Source: JAAYUD01 sp041907665 (GTDB lineage Bacteria; Bacteroidota; Bacteroidia; Bacteroidales; Bacteroidaceae). From it: DNA of 61,291 nt. Within the stretch, counting starts at the first letter, position 1, and every line of letters starts with the position of its first letter. Under the pieces are notes generated by a model. It was not told the DNA's origin and did no database searches. It worked only from the letters and a program-made list of their open reading frames with translations. The translations under genes and the position numbers were made by a program. The DNA lies in the NCBI GenBank assembly GCA_041907665.1, contig JAYRGW010000019.1, forward strand, positions 1 through 61,291. Direction: 5' to 3'. Shown piece by piece: positions 8,458-17,929 of the stretch.

Positions 8458-9837
8458 TCATCTTTTGGCTTTCTTCTGAAAATCTTTATAATAAGTCAAT
8501 ACATCCCGAACAAAACTATACGTTTCGCTGCCCCGAAAATAACCATTCTTACAAACAGGATCGTTATAGTATTTTTCATTGCTTTTGAGCAAAACAAATT
8601 TTTCGACATTAGCAGTCCAAATATGTTTGTTCTTGCCATACTTTGCAGTCAATGCCATTGCATCGCTAATATGTCCATAGCCGGCATTATATGTAGCCAA
8701 AACAAATTGAAGCCTTATATGTTTATTCTTTATCTCACTAAACTGCTTTTCTGTAAAATCAATGTATTTTACGGCAGCTTTAATACTCTCCTCCGGATTA
8801 CGTTCCTTACCGCGCGGCAGACCAAACGTTCGAGCCGTTAAAGGCATCAATTGCATCAATCCACGAGCTCCAGCCCACGACACGGCTTTAGGATCGAAGG
8901 TTGACTCTTTGTATGCCAAAGCAGCCAACAAACGCCAATCCCAATTTATCTGTTTGGCATAATGTTTAAACAGATGATCATAAACTGAAAGCTTATTTTT
9001 ACTAAAAGCATAGCGGCGATTATATGTCTGTTGTTTGCTGATATCGAAATAACGCTTCATACTTAACTTATATTCAGCAGTCGACATATTTTCTTTATAC
9101 CATTTAGTTGCAGCCTGAGCCAATAGGGGAGAGTTTTTCCGAACAACCCATGACGAACGTTGATCAAAGCTTACAGCTAACGATAAATTCAGATTCTCAT
9201 AATAAGTTTTATTAAGCAGTGCCTCTTCGTCATCGGCAATAGTATAATTTATTCGCCCGACAGAGACTTGATAAATCAAATCTTCCGTAGTGATACTATC
9301 AGCTTTTACTTCGTGTATATGAATACCACCACCCAATTCCTTATTCAGATTCTCAAGTCTTTGTACATAACGTCCAGGCTTCACATAAATATCTTTACCA
9401 ACCAACTGTGTTACATTTGTGACAAGAGGAACATGAGAACCTTTACGCTGCACCAGCACTTGATGAGTCACTACTTGTTCGCCACAATAAAGCAGATTGC
9501 TTTTATTTTCCTTTGTATATGGTACATTGAAAGCAACGATATCTCCTTCGCCTCTATGAAGTTTATCCAGCATTTCTTTCATATTGCGCGCAGTTTTTAT
9601 CTTCAATTTCAATCCTAAACTATTTGCAAACTGATTTGCAAGTTCATATTGAAATCCCATTTCTTCACCACGGTAAATAAAATAAGAAGTAGAACGGTTC
9701 ATTGTAAGCACAACAAGTTCTCGGCTTTTCTTTATCTGAGGCAAATCTATATTGCCGGCAACAGTTTTCTTTCTATTGCCACAGCCAACGACCGACAGAA
9801 ACAGTATTAATAGTAAAAACCAAGAACTTTTTCTCAT
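8458..9837 (-). CDS. MltF-like lytic transglycosylase lipoprotein
   Basis: A 459-residue envelope enzyme. The N-terminus has a signal peptide with lipobox SVVGC. Residues about 35-270 match the periplasmic solute-binding family 3 fold, and residues about 290-440 match an SLT goose-lysozyme-like domain, with the catalytic Glu in AYKESTFDP and the GARGLMQLMP motif. This is the MltF layout: cleavage of peptidoglycan glycan strands with an amino-acid/muropeptide-sensing-like module. The ATG at 9837 is used rather than the TTG two codons upstream. It begins 8 nt after udk and is probably in the same operon. Confidence 0.9.
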   Translation of the reverse strand: MRKSSWFLLLILFLSVVGCGNRKKTVAGNIDLPQIKKSRELVVLTMNRSTSYFIYRGEEMGFQYELANQFANSLGLKLKIKTARNMKEMLDKLHRGEGDIVAFNVPYTKENKSNLLYCGEQVVTHQVLVQRKGSHVPLVTNVTQLVGKDIYVKPGRYVQRLENLNKELGGGIHIHEVKADSITTEDLIYQVSVGRINYTIADDEEALLNKTYYENLNLSLAVSFDQRSSWVVRKNSPLLAQAATKWYKENMSTAEYKLSMKRYFDISKQQTYNRRYAFSKNKLSVYDHLFKHYAKQINWDWRLLAALAYKESTFDPKAVSWAGARGLMQLMPLTARTFGLPRGKERNPEESIKAAVKYIDFTEKQFSEIKNKHIRLQFVLATYNAGYGHISDAMALTAKYGKNKHIWTANVEKFVLLKSNEKYYNDPVCKNGYFRGSETYSFVRDVLTYYKDFQKKAKR

Positions 9838-9845
9838 AGGCAAAT

Positions 9846-10457
9846 TTATTTATCGAGATGTTTAGATATAAACATGCTCATCATATCAATAGCCGGTATA
9901 TTATCACCTCCTTCTGGTATAATGACATCGGCATAACGTTTACAAGGTTCGATGAATTCTCGATGCATCGGCTTCAATACACGAAGATAGCGTTCTATAA
10001 CAGCTTCTGCAGTTCTCCCACGTTCTATTACATCACGACGAATCACTCTGATAAGACGTTCATCAGCATCGGCATCAACATATATTTTAATATTCATCAA
10101 ATCACGCAACTTTTTATCCCACAAAGCCATGATGCCTTCTACAATAAGTACTTCACAAGGTTCCACATGAATAGTTTCAGAAAGCCTGGTACTCGTGATA
10201 AAATCGTATACCGGTTGTTCAATACCTTTGCCTTTCAACAATTGTAGCACCTGCCGATAAAGTAAATCCCAATCAAATGCATCGGGATGATCAAAGTTTA
10301 TACTTTGCCGTTCTTCAGGAGGGACATCACTACTGTCTTTATAATAAGAATCTTGTGATAAAAGTATCACATTGTCTTTTTGGAGATTACTAATAATTTT
10401 CTTGGCTACGGTCGTTTTTCCAGAACCTGTGCCGCCTGCAATACCAATGATTAACAT
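9846..10457 (-). CDS. udk: Uridine kinase
   Basis: A 203-residue cytoplasmic enzyme phosphorylating uridine and cytidine in pyrimidine salvage. It has the P-loop GGTGSGKTT at residues 8-16, SQDSYYKD, NFDHPDAFDW, the EGIMAL strand and RVIRRDVIERGRT of the lid. Length and motifs are standard for Udk. It is the first gene of a two-gene unit with the MltF-like gene, and divergent from the Dabb gene. Confidence 0.94.
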   Translation of the reverse strand: MLIIGIAGGTGSGKTTVAKKIISNLQKDNVILLSQDSYYKDSSDVPPEERQSINFDHPDAFDWDLLYRQVLQLLKGKGIEQPVYDFITSTRLSETIHVEPCEVLIVEGIMALWDKKLRDLMNIKIYVDADADERLIRVIRRDVIERGRTAEAVIERYLRVLKPMHREFIEPCKRYADVIIPEGGDNIPAIDMMSMFISKHLDK

Positions 10458-10501
10458 AAATATATGTATCTATTTGTCGATAAATTACTAATTTTGCAAA
10501 G

Positions 10502-10531
10502 GCTCTAATGGTTTTAGAGCAAACAAATATA
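10502..10531. promoter_or_regulatory. Divergent control region udk / Dabb gene
   Basis: GCTCTAA (10502-10508) and TTAGAGC (10514-10520) form a 7-bp inverted repeat with a 5-nt spacer. CAAATATA (10524-10531) is a minus-strand TATATTTG element that could serve udk, and TAATTTTG (10489-10496) is a plus-strand -7 candidate for the Dabb gene. The repeat sits between the two and could be an operator or hairpin. Confidence 0.35.
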
Positions 10532-10556
10532 CAAATAATATTTTAATAATAAAGTT

Positions 10557-10856
10557 ATGGTACGGCACATTGTATTATTTAAATTGCGGGATGATGTTCC
10601 CGAAGAAGAGAAGTTGCGTGTTATGAAAGCCTTCAAAGCAGCTATTGAGGCACTGCCTCCCAAAATAGCTTGCATACGTGAAATAGAAGTAGGACTCAAT
10701 ATAGATTCCAACGAAAAATGGCATATTGCCTTGAATAGTGTTTTTGACAATATGGATGACGTCAACTTTTATTCTGTACATCCCGACCATGTCGCTGCCG
10801 GTAAATTGTTGGCCGATGCCAAAGAATCGAGAGCTTGCGTGAATTACGAATTCTAG
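10557..10856 (+). CDS. Dabb (stress-responsive alpha/beta-barrel) family protein
   Basis: A 99-residue single-domain protein opening with MVRHIVLFKL and ending with HPDHVAAGKLLADAKESRACVNYEF, the typical N- and C-terminal signatures of dimeric Dabb (Pfam Dabb) proteins. Family members range from plant stress proteins to cyclases, and the substrate here is unknown. It is a monocistronic cytoplasmic protein with a strong terminator just behind it. Confidence 0.85.
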   Translation: MVRHIVLFKLRDDVPEEEKLRVMKAFKAAIEALPPKIACIREIEVGLNIDSNEKWHIALNSVFDNMDDVNFYSVHPDHVAAGKLLADAKESRACVNYEF

Positions 10857-10896
10857 TAGGAGTAGTGAATCTCAAGTTTTACACCATAGAAGAAAT

Positions 10897-10932
10897 AAAA
10901 AAGACCCGTTTCGATCGAAGCGGGTCTTTTTT
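10897..10932. terminator. Bidirectional terminator between the Dabb gene and kbl
   Basis: GACCCG (10903-10908) and CGGGTC (10921-10926) enclose a nested TTCGATCGAA. The stem is flanked by A6 on the left and T6 on the right, so U-tracts occur in both directions. It ends 17 nt before the kbl stop. Confidence 0.85.
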
Positions 10933-10949
10933 ATATATCTGATTGATGT

Positions 10950-12137
10950 CTATTTCAAAACGCCAAGATCTTTTCCTACTTTGACAAAAGCAGCAATGCA
11001 CTTATCCAACTGCTCTTTGTTGTGACCAGCAGATATTTGTACACGGATACGAGCTTGGTCTTTAGGAACTACTGGATAATAGAATCCTGTAACATAAATA
11101 CCTTCATCAAGCATTTTCGACGCATATATCTGAGAAAGTTTCGCATCATACAACATTACAGCGCAAATAGCACTCTGAGTTGGTTTGATATCAAAACCTG
11201 CGGCAATCATCTTATCACGGAAATAGTTCACATTCTTTACTAAATTATCGTGAATGTCATTATTCTCTTTCAACATTTTGAATACTTCAAGACTCGCACC
11301 AATAATACAAGGAGCCAAAGAATTAGAGAATAAGTACGGACGGCTACGTTGACGAAGCAAATCGATTATTTCTTTACGACCGGTTGTAAATCCACCCAAA
11401 GCACCGCCAAATGATTTGCCCAATGTTCCGGTATAAATATCTACTCTTCCATACGTCTTGCAGAGTTCACTTACACCATGACCGGTAGCACCTACTACGC
11501 CGGCCGAATGAGATTCATCAACCATTACTAAAGCATCGTATTTTTCAGCCAAATCGCAAATTTTATCCATAGGAGCCACATTGCCATCCATAGAAAAGAC
11601 ACCATCCGTGCAAATAATACGAAAACGCTGTGCTTGAGCTTCTTTCAAACAACGTTCCAAATCAGCCATATCGGCATTATTGTAACGATACCTTTTTGCT
11701 TTGCAAAGGCGTACGCCATCAATAATAGATGCATGGTTCAACGCATCAGAGATTATAGCATCTTCTTCGGTAAACAAAGGTTCGAACACACCACCATTGG
11801 CATCGAAACATGCAGCATATAATATTGTATCTTCTGTCTTAAAATAATCGGATATGGCAGCTTCCAATTCTTTATGAACATCTTGCGTTCCACAAATAAA
11901 ACGCACAGACGACATTCCAAAACCGCGACGATCCATCATATTCTTTGCGCCTTCTATCAAACGAGGATGATTGGACAATCCAAGATAATTATTAGCACAA
12001 AAGTTCAGAACTTCTTTACCTTTAACTTTAATAGCGGCTTGTTGCGGACTTTCAATGATACGTTCGTCTTTATACAACCCTGCTTCTTTTATCTCAACGA
12101 GTGTTTTGCTGAGGTGTTCTTTCATTTTTCCGTACAT
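10950..12137 (-). CDS. kbl: Glycine C-acetyltransferase (2-amino-3-ketobutyrate CoA ligase)
   Basis: A 395-residue PLP enzyme of the alpha-oxoamine synthase family. It splits 2-amino-3-ketobutyrate with CoA into glycine and acetyl-CoA. Motifs include NFCANNYLGLSNHP near the N-terminus, DESHSAG, and the PLP lysine in GTLGKSFGGALGG. Its partner, the threonine dehydrogenase that makes its substrate, is encoded divergently next to it, so both halves of threonine breakdown to glycine are present. Other family members (serine palmitoyltransferase, BioF) are less likely given this context and length. Confidence 0.93.
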   Translation of the reverse strand: MYGKMKEHLSKTLVEIKEAGLYKDERIIESPQQAAIKVKGKEVLNFCANNYLGLSNHPRLIEGAKNMMDRRGFGMSSVRFICGTQDVHKELEAAISDYFKTEDTILYAACFDANGGVFEPLFTEEDAIISDALNHASIIDGVRLCKAKRYRYNNADMADLERCLKEAQAQRFRIICTDGVFSMDGNVAPMDKICDLAEKYDALVMVDESHSAGVVGATGHGVSELCKTYGRVDIYTGTLGKSFGGALGGFTTGRKEIIDLLRQRSRPYLFSNSLAPCIIGASLEVFKMLKENNDIHDNLVKNVNYFRDKMIAAGFDIKPTQSAICAVMLYDAKLSQIYASKMLDEGIYVTGFYYPVVPKDQARIRVQISAGHNKEQLDKCIAAFVKVGKDLGVLK

Positions 12138-12201
12138 ATCTTTAGGTTTTAATATTATGTAGGCACAAAGGAAGTAATTTTTTTTTAATTATCGCTATCT
12201 T

Positions 12202-12236
12202 TTTGCTATTATATTCAAAAAAAAGTAGTTACTTTG
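12202..12236 (+). promoter_or_regulatory. Probable promoter of tdh
   Basis: TTTG (12202-12205), 23 nt, TTACTTTG (12229-12236, one mismatch to TAnnTTTG) lie upstream of the ATG at 12275. The longer open frame from 12203 would start inside the promoter, which supports the ATG at 12275. Confidence 0.45.
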
Positions 12237-12274
12237 CGGACTCAAAAGATATAAAAACCTTATTAATTCGTAAA

Positions 12275-13231
12275 ATGAAAAATATTTTGGTTATTGGGGC
12301 TACCGGACAGATTGGTTCGGAGCTAACTATGGAGTTACGAAAACGTTACGGAAACGAACATGTTGTCGCTGGGTACATTGTAGGGGCAGAACCTAAAGGT
12401 GAATTAAAAGAATCCGGACCATCGGCAATAGCAGACGTTACTAACGCTGAAATCATTGCGTCCGTTGTTAAACAATATCGTATCGATACCATTTACAATT
12501 TGGCAGCACTTCTTTCTGTTGTTGCCGAATCGAAACCAAGACTTGCTTGGAAGATAGGTATTGATGGACTTTGGAATATACTCGAAGTCGCTCGTGAAAA
12601 TCATTGCGCAGTGTTTACTCCTAGCTCTATAGGTTCTTTCGGTGAAAACACACCACACAATCTAACGCCTCAAGATACCATTCAACGCCCTCGCACAATG
12701 TATGGCGTAACAAAAGTTACAACCGAATTATTAAGCGATTATTATCATAATAAATACGGTGTAGATACAAGAGCAGTTCGTTTTCCGGGTATTATATCGA
12801 ACGTAACACCTCCGGGAGGTGGAACTACGGACTATGCAGTAGATATTTTTTATTATGCCGTAAGAGGAGAGAAGTTTGTATGCCCTATCAAAGCTGGTAC
12901 ACTAATGGATATGATGTATATGCCTGATGCCTTGAACGCAGCAATCACGTTGATGGAAGCCGATCCCACAAAACTGATCCATCGCAATGCATTCAATATA
13001 GCATCAATGAGCTTTGCTCCCGAAACCATTTATGAGGCTATACGCAAATATGAACCTACTTTTGAAATGACATACGATGTCGATCCGTTGAAGCAACGCA
13101 TTGCCAATAGTTGGCCCGATAAAATGGATGACTCGTGCGCCCGTGCCGAGTGGGGATGGAAACCAACGTATGATTTGGAAAGCATGACTAAAGATATGCT
13201 CGAGAAATTAAGAATAAAACTAAATAAATAA
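12275..13231 (+). CDS. tdh: L-threonine 3-dehydrogenase, SDR (epimerase-like) type
   Basis: A 318-residue NAD-dependent enzyme of the extended short-chain dehydrogenase family, the GalE-like threonine dehydrogenase known from Bacteroidetes and animals rather than the zinc-dependent E. coli Tdh. It has the Rossmann motif GATGQIG at residues 8-14, the catalytic Tyr/Lys in MYGVTK, and PPGGGTTDYAVDIFY, typical of this subgroup. It oxidises threonine to 2-amino-3-ketobutyrate for Kbl, encoded divergently 137 nt away. Shared control by opposing promoters is likely. Confidence 0.9.
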   Translation: MKNILVIGATGQIGSELTMELRKRYGNEHVVAGYIVGAEPKGELKESGPSAIADVTNAEIIASVVKQYRIDTIYNLAALLSVVAESKPRLAWKIGIDGLWNILEVARENHCAVFTPSSIGSFGENTPHNLTPQDTIQRPRTMYGVTKVTTELLSDYYHNKYGVDTRAVRFPGIISNVTPPGGGTTDYAVDIFYYAVRGEKFVCPIKAGTLMDMMYMPDALNAAITLMEADPTKLIHRNAFNIASMSFAPETIYEAIRKYEPTFEMTYDVDPLKQRIANSWPDKMDDSCARAEWGWKPTYDLESMTKDMLEKLRIKLNK

Positions 13232-13242
13232 AAAACAAAATT

Positions 13243-13268
13243 GGCGGATATATTCACATATATCCGCC
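13243..13268. terminator. Terminator between tdh and the hut operon
   Basis: GGCGGATATA / TATATCCGCC is a 10-bp perfect stem (11 with an inner T-A pair) with a short loop, flanked by A-rich and pyrimidine-rich sequence. It lies 12 nt after tdh and 28 nt before the hutH stop. Confidence 0.75.
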
Positions 13269-13295
13269 TTCCTCTCTCTCTTAGTGTGGTAATTC

Positions 13296-14792
13296 TCAAT
13301 ATTCTACTTGAGTACGTTTCAAGAATGCCACAGTTTTATTTATTTCCTTATACATTACGATATCGTCTTTTACAAAGGGAACTTCTTTACGATACTTTGC
13401 CAGAAATTTCTCCAATATAGGTGAAGTTTTCTCCGGACGACGGAATTCAATGGCTTGTGCAGCGTTCATCAATTCAATTGAAAGAATAAATTCCAGATTG
13501 TCCATTACTTTATATAACTTCGTGGCAGCATTTGCTCCCATACTTACATGGTCTTCTTGCCCGTTAGACGAAACAATCGAATCACTAGCTGCCGAATAGC
13601 AATACATCTTATTCTGACTGACCATCGAAGCCGCTGCATACTGCGGAATCATAAATCCTGAATTCAAACCCGGATTGGCTACTAAAAATTCGGGGAGCCC
13701 GCGAAGCCCCATAATAAGTTGCGCCACGCGACGCTCAGAGATGTTCCCGAGTTCCGATAGAGCAATAGCCAAATAATCATAAGCCAATGCCAAAGGCTCG
13801 CCATGAAAGTTTCCACCAGAAATAATAATATCTTCTTCAGGGAAGATCGTAGGATTATCGGTCACAGAATTGATTTCCGTAAGCAATACAGACGAAACGT
13901 AGCGAATGGCATCCTTTATGGCTCCATGAACTTGAGGTATGCAACGAAATGAGTAAGGATCTTGAACGTATTTTTTGGGATGAGCAATCATTTCACTATC
14001 TTTTAGTAAAGCACGAAAAGCAGCGCCTGTTTCTATCTGCCCCTTATGAGGGCGAATTTGCTGAATACAATCCATGAAAGGTTCGATACGTCCGTCAAAA
14101 GCTTCTAATGATATAGCAGCAATAAGATCGGCTTTCTTTGACAAATGCATAGCCCTCAATACACCAAACACTCCATTGGCACTCATAAATTGTGTTCCAT
14201 TAAGCAATGCCAGTCCTTCTTTGCTCATCAATTTAACAGGTTCCCAACCAAATTCGTCGAGAACACTGATCGCTTCACGTTTTTTCCCCTTATAATAAAC
14301 ATCTCCAACACCTATCAGCGGTAAAAAGAGATTTGCTAGAGGAGCAAGATCTCCCGACGCACCGAGAGAACCGCGATCATAAACGATAGGCAATATATCA
14401 TTATTGAAAAAGTCAAGAATACGTTGCACAGTGATAACTTGCACACCACTATGCCCCAATGATAAAGCATACGCTTTCAAGAGCATCATCAATTTTATAA
14501 CCAACGGACTTATTTCGGTTCCTACACTACATGCATGGCTTTTTATCAAGTTCTCTTGCAATGTCCCCAGTTCATCCAAAGATATATTTTTATCACACAA
14601 AGAACCAAATCCGGTAGTAATACCATATAAAGGATCTTTAGATTCGGCTATTCGCTTATCAAGATAATCTCTACAGTTTTGTATCCGTTTCTTAGCCTCG
14701 GCAGAAAGCTCCAAACGCATATTCTCGTTGATAATCTTCTCTACTATTTCGAGAGTGAGGGCACCAGAGCCCACCATATATACATTGCTCAT
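13296..14792 (-). CDS. hutH: Histidine ammonia-lyase
   Basis: A 498-residue cytoplasmic enzyme removing ammonia from L-histidine to give urocanate. The MIO prosthetic group would form from the Ala-Ser-Gly in GSLGASGDLAPLAN (about residues 142-155). GNFHGEPLA and the QEDHVSMG segment are also conserved. Its start codon overlaps the fchA stop by 4 nt (ATGA), so the two are translationally coupled. It is the last gene of the operon although it catalyses the first step. Confidence 0.95.
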   Translation of the reverse strand: MSNVYMVGSGALTLEIVEKIINENMRLELSAEAKKRIQNCRDYLDKRIAESKDPLYGITTGFGSLCDKNISLDELGTLQENLIKSHACSVGTEISPLVIKLMMLLKAYALSLGHSGVQVITVQRILDFFNNDILPIVYDRGSLGASGDLAPLANLFLPLIGVGDVYYKGKKREAISVLDEFGWEPVKLMSKEGLALLNGTQFMSANGVFGVLRAMHLSKKADLIAAISLEAFDGRIEPFMDCIQQIRPHKGQIETGAAFRALLKDSEMIAHPKKYVQDPYSFRCIPQVHGAIKDAIRYVSSVLLTEINSVTDNPTIFPEEDIIISGGNFHGEPLALAYDYLAIALSELGNISERRVAQLIMGLRGLPEFLVANPGLNSGFMIPQYAAASMVSQNKMYCYSAASDSIVSSNGQEDHVSMGANAATKLYKVMDNLEFILSIELMNAAQAIEFRRPEKTSPILEKFLAKYRKEVPFVKDDIVMYKEINKTVAFLKRTQVEY

Positions 14793-15418
14793 ACTCGTAA
14801 CGTTTTATTAATTTCATCCAATAGCTCTTTCTCTTTACTACAAACCTTTTGCTCCAAATCATCAGCTTCTATTTGTAGCTTATCAACAAATTCTTTGTCT
14901 TTCAAAGAGCCTAAATTAATACGAACATTCATCAGAGCCCCCAATGCTGCTGAACGAGCAGACATCATGGCTACACAAGCATCTGTCACAGCATTACTGT
15001 TTCCGCTACGGGCAACTTGAGCGATATAATCCATCAAATGATATGCATTCCGAGCTACCTGCATAGGTACCATTGCAGCATACTTCGTAGCTTCTTGAAT
15101 GGCATTGCTGCGGATGTTTTTTTCTTCAGGTGTATTCTTGGGCATTTTGAAACAACCAAACACTTTATCATAAGCATCCGAATCACGATCAATGTCAGCA
15201 ACAAATTCGGATTGATACTTAAGCATGAAAGAAGAGATTTCGTTCATCAATTCTGTTTGTTCTTCGTACCCTTTCTTACCAATAGTAAGCCCCGCTACCA
15301 TAGCAGCGAGCGACGATGCAATAGCTCCATTCAATGCAGCTATACTACCTCCACCGGGAACAGGATCTTTACCGGCTACTTTATCTAAAAATGATTTTAT
15401 ACTTAAATCGATTAACAT
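14789..15418 (-). CDS. fchA: Methenyltetrahydrofolate cyclohydrolase/formimido-THF cyclodeaminase
   Basis: A 209-residue all-helical protein of the FTCD C-terminal family, with PVPGGGSIAALNGAIASSLAAMVAGLT near the N-terminus. It would convert 5-formimino-THF, the one-carbon product of FtcD, into 5,10-methenyl-THF plus ammonia. In animals this activity is fused to the transferase; here the two halves are separate genes in one operon with hutI between them. It overlaps hutH by 4 nt. Confidence 0.9.
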   Translation of the reverse strand: MLIDLSIKSFLDKVAGKDPVPGGGSIAALNGAIASSLAAMVAGLTIGKKGYEEQTELMNEISSFMLKYQSEFVADIDRDSDAYDKVFGCFKMPKNTPEEKNIRSNAIQEATKYAAMVPMQVARNAYHLMDYIAQVARSGNSNAVTDACVAMMSARSAALGALMNVRINLGSLKDKEFVDKLQIEADDLEQKVCSKEKELLDEINKTLRV

Positions 15419-15470
15419 AAACTTTTGTTTTACGGGTCATTAAATAAACTCTATTTTATTTCTCTATTTT

Positions 15471-15492
15471 TTTCGAATAAATCTATTCGAAA
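15471..15492. repeat. Inverted repeat upstream of fchA
   Basis: TTTCGAATA (15471-15479) and TATTCGAAA (15484-15492) form a perfect 9-bp inverted repeat with a 4-nt spacer, 53 nt upstream of fchA in the 280-nt gap after hutI. On the minus strand it is followed by A's, not T's, so it is not a standard terminator for hutI. It could be an operator or an mRNA-processing hairpin inside the hut operon. I see no gene in this gap. Confidence 0.4.
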
Positions 15493-15697
15493 GCATGAAG
15501 AAGAAATGCTTTACACTTCGACTTCCGAAACAAATGAACGCCTAAAAGTTTATGCGTATCGGGTACGAACCACTCTTTTAATAAAGTAAATATAATCCAT
15601 CAGTTCATCTCTATTTTATTATGAAAAATAGTAATATCATTTCCTTTCAAAAGTATTCAGCCAATTTCTCTACTGTCATGTACAAGAACTGTTTCTG

Positions 15698-16951
15698 TCA
15701 GTTCTCAATTTCGTAAATTCTACCATTCTTCACAACAGTGCCTACACAATTCATTCCTATGTAATAAGGCAGATAATGGTAATCCGAAGAATCCAGAATA
15801 ACAAAATCGGCTTGTTTACCAACTTCTACGCTTCCTATTTTATTTGCGCTATTGATAGCTGCCGCACCATTTAGCGTCAATGCAGTTATAACTTCTTCGA
15901 TAGAAAGTTTCATATAAATACAGGCCAAATCAATCGTTAATGGGATAGATCCCGAAAAGCAACTGCCCGGATTCAAATCTGTCGCCAAAGCTACAGCGCA
16001 TCCGGCGTCAATCATCTCTCTGCCACGAGCATATTGTTCTTTCAAAGCAAAAGCCGTAAGAGGGAGTAGGCTAGCAATCACATTCTTATCTGCCATTGCT
16101 TTAATGCCTGCGTCAGAAGCGTGAAGAAGATGATCGGCAGACACAGCTCCCAATTCGGCAGCCAGTTCGGCACCTCCAAAAGAAACAATTTCATCGGCGT
16201 GAATCTTCAATGCGAATCCAACGTCCTTGGCTGCTACAAGTAGCCTTCGCGACTGTTCTACAGAGAATACTCCATCTTCACAAAACACATCACAACATTT
16301 TGCCAATTTCTTCCTTTTGATTATGGGTAGCATCTCCTTTATCAAGAAATCGATATATTCGTCTGCCTTGCCTTTATATTCTTCCGGTATGGCATGTGCA
16401 CCCAAGAAAGTAGCCGATATATCAACTCTTTTGTCAAGCTTCTCATTCAGTTTCTTCATCACTTCCAATTGCCTTAGCTCCGTATCGCAGTCCAAGCCAT
16501 AGCCACTTTTCCCTTCTACAGTGGTAATACCCATTCGGCTCATCTTGCGAAGAAGTTTATTAGCCCGATCGTACATGGTGTCGAAGTCCATCGCTCGAGT
16601 AGCCTTCACCGTACTGACAATGCCACCACCCCGATTCATTATAGACATATAGCTTTCGCCTCCCAGCCGCCACGAAAATTCTTTGGCCCGTTCGCCACCA
16701 AAAACAAAATGAGTATGAGAATCTACAAAACCGGGAAGCAGGCAACGTCCTTTTGCATCATAATACCGAACTTCTTTCATCTGTTCATTCACCAGATGTT
16801 TTTTCTCATCTCCCACATAAACGATAATGCCATCCTTAACCTCTATCGTACCTCTTTCTATAAGAAGTAATTTCGACATCTCTTTTCCCTTGCGGGCAGA
16901 GTGACCGATAGGGGTAACAATTCGGGCATTAGTTATAATGAGATTGTTCAT
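15698..16951 (-). CDS. hutI: Imidazolonepropionase
   Basis: A 417-residue metal-dependent amidohydrolase that opens 4-imidazolone-5-propionate to N-formimino-L-glutamate, the third step of histidine breakdown. It has the metal-binding GFVDSHTHFVFGG, KIHADE and SADHLLHAS histidine motifs, and ATDLNPGS near the C-terminus. The ATG at 16951 (MNNLIITNARI) fits family starts; an in-frame ATG four codons upstream is possible. It lies 54 nt after ftcD in the operon. Confidence 0.95.
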   Translation of the reverse strand: MNNLIITNARIVTPIGHSARKGKEMSKLLLIERGTIEVKDGIIVYVGDEKKHLVNEQMKEVRYYDAKGRCLLPGFVDSHTHFVFGGERAKEFSWRLGGESYMSIMNRGGGIVSTVKATRAMDFDTMYDRANKLLRKMSRMGITTVEGKSGYGLDCDTELRQLEVMKKLNEKLDKRVDISATFLGAHAIPEEYKGKADEYIDFLIKEMLPIIKRKKLAKCCDVFCEDGVFSVEQSRRLLVAAKDVGFALKIHADEIVSFGGAELAAELGAVSADHLLHASDAGIKAMADKNVIASLLPLTAFALKEQYARGREMIDAGCAVALATDLNPGSCFSGSIPLTIDLACIYMKLSIEEVITALTLNGAAAINSANKIGSVEVGKQADFVILDSSDYHYLPYYIGMNCVGTVVKNGRIYEIEN

Positions 16952-17005
16952 CTTATAATACAATTAATGAATACTATTGAATCGCAATTTAAAATAGAAT
17001 AAAAG

Positions 17006-17908
17006 CTATTCCATCATTCGAGCTTCAAGAACCTGTTTCATCGAGAAATTTTCGAGCCCCAAATAGTAAGAAGCGGTGTCAATCAATGCTTCCATCGGAA
17101 CAAGCCCCACTATTTCACTGCCCACAATACTGACACCATATCGACGAGCTTCTATTCTAACGAGCTCAAAAGCTCTATACAAAGCAGTCTTAGTATAGTC
17201 AGTCATATTAATCGACACCTGTGTGATGCCACGATCTTTCAATTCTACACCCATTGCTTTACAGTAACGAAGTCCACCTCCGATGAAACGGATCTTTTTT
17301 GCTATTCCGTGAGCAATTTCCAAACTTGGCGTATTCAAATTAATATTATATGCTACAAGCGGCATACGGGCTCCGATGGCTACAGTACCGGCTGTCGGAT
17401 GACGTTCTGCAGGCCCGAAGTCGGGTTTCCACTCGGGCTGTTTTATTTTCTCTGCCATTCCTTCAAATTCACCTTTTCGAATTGCTGCCAAATTCTCCCG
17501 ATGTGGGGCCGAAGCAGATTTTTCGTACAGAAAGACCGGTAGTTGGTATCGCCGGGCAACTTCTTCACCAACTTCTTTTGACAACGCGATGGCCTCATCC
17601 ATCGACGTATTTTTTATAGGAATAAAGGGTACTACATCAACAGCTCCCATTCTAGGGTGTTGCCCTTCATGATGATTCAAATCGATAATTTTCACCGCAA
17701 CACCTATTGCTTCCAGTACGGCATTGCGCAAAGCTTCTGGTTCGCCCACAACAGTAACTACCAAACGATTGTGATTAGCGTCATTGCTATAATCCAATAG
17801 CTTAACACCTTCTTTTGCACGAAAAGGAGCAACTATCTGATCTATCTTCTGTAAATCGCGCCCTTCGCTGAAATTAGGGACACACTCAACTATTTTATTC
17901 CAGTTCAT
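17006..17908 (-). CDS. ftcD: Glutamate formimidoyltransferase
   Basis: A 300-residue enzyme transferring the formimino group of formiminoglutamate to THF, releasing glutamate. It begins IVECVPNFSEGRD and carries the catalytic-His region HHEGQHPRMGAVDVVPFIP near residue 80, as in the N-terminal domain of animal FTCD. The cyclodeaminase half is the separate fchA gene. It lies 21 nt after hutU, in the same operon. This route conserves the one-carbon unit rather than releasing formamide or formate. Confidence 0.94.
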   Translation of the reverse strand: MNWNKIVECVPNFSEGRDLQKIDQIVAPFRAKEGVKLLDYSNDANHNRLVVTVVGEPEALRNAVLEAIGVAVKIIDLNHHEGQHPRMGAVDVVPFIPIKNTSMDEAIALSKEVGEEVARRYQLPVFLYEKSASAPHRENLAAIRKGEFEGMAEKIKQPEWKPDFGPAERHPTAGTVAIGARMPLVAYNINLNTPSLEIAHGIAKKIRFIGGGLRYCKAMGVELKDRGITQVSINMTDYTKTALYRAFELVRIEARRYGVSIVGSEIVGLVPMEALIDTASYYLGLENFSMKQVLEARMME

Positions 17909-17929
17909 AGTAGAATAAGTTATTTTATA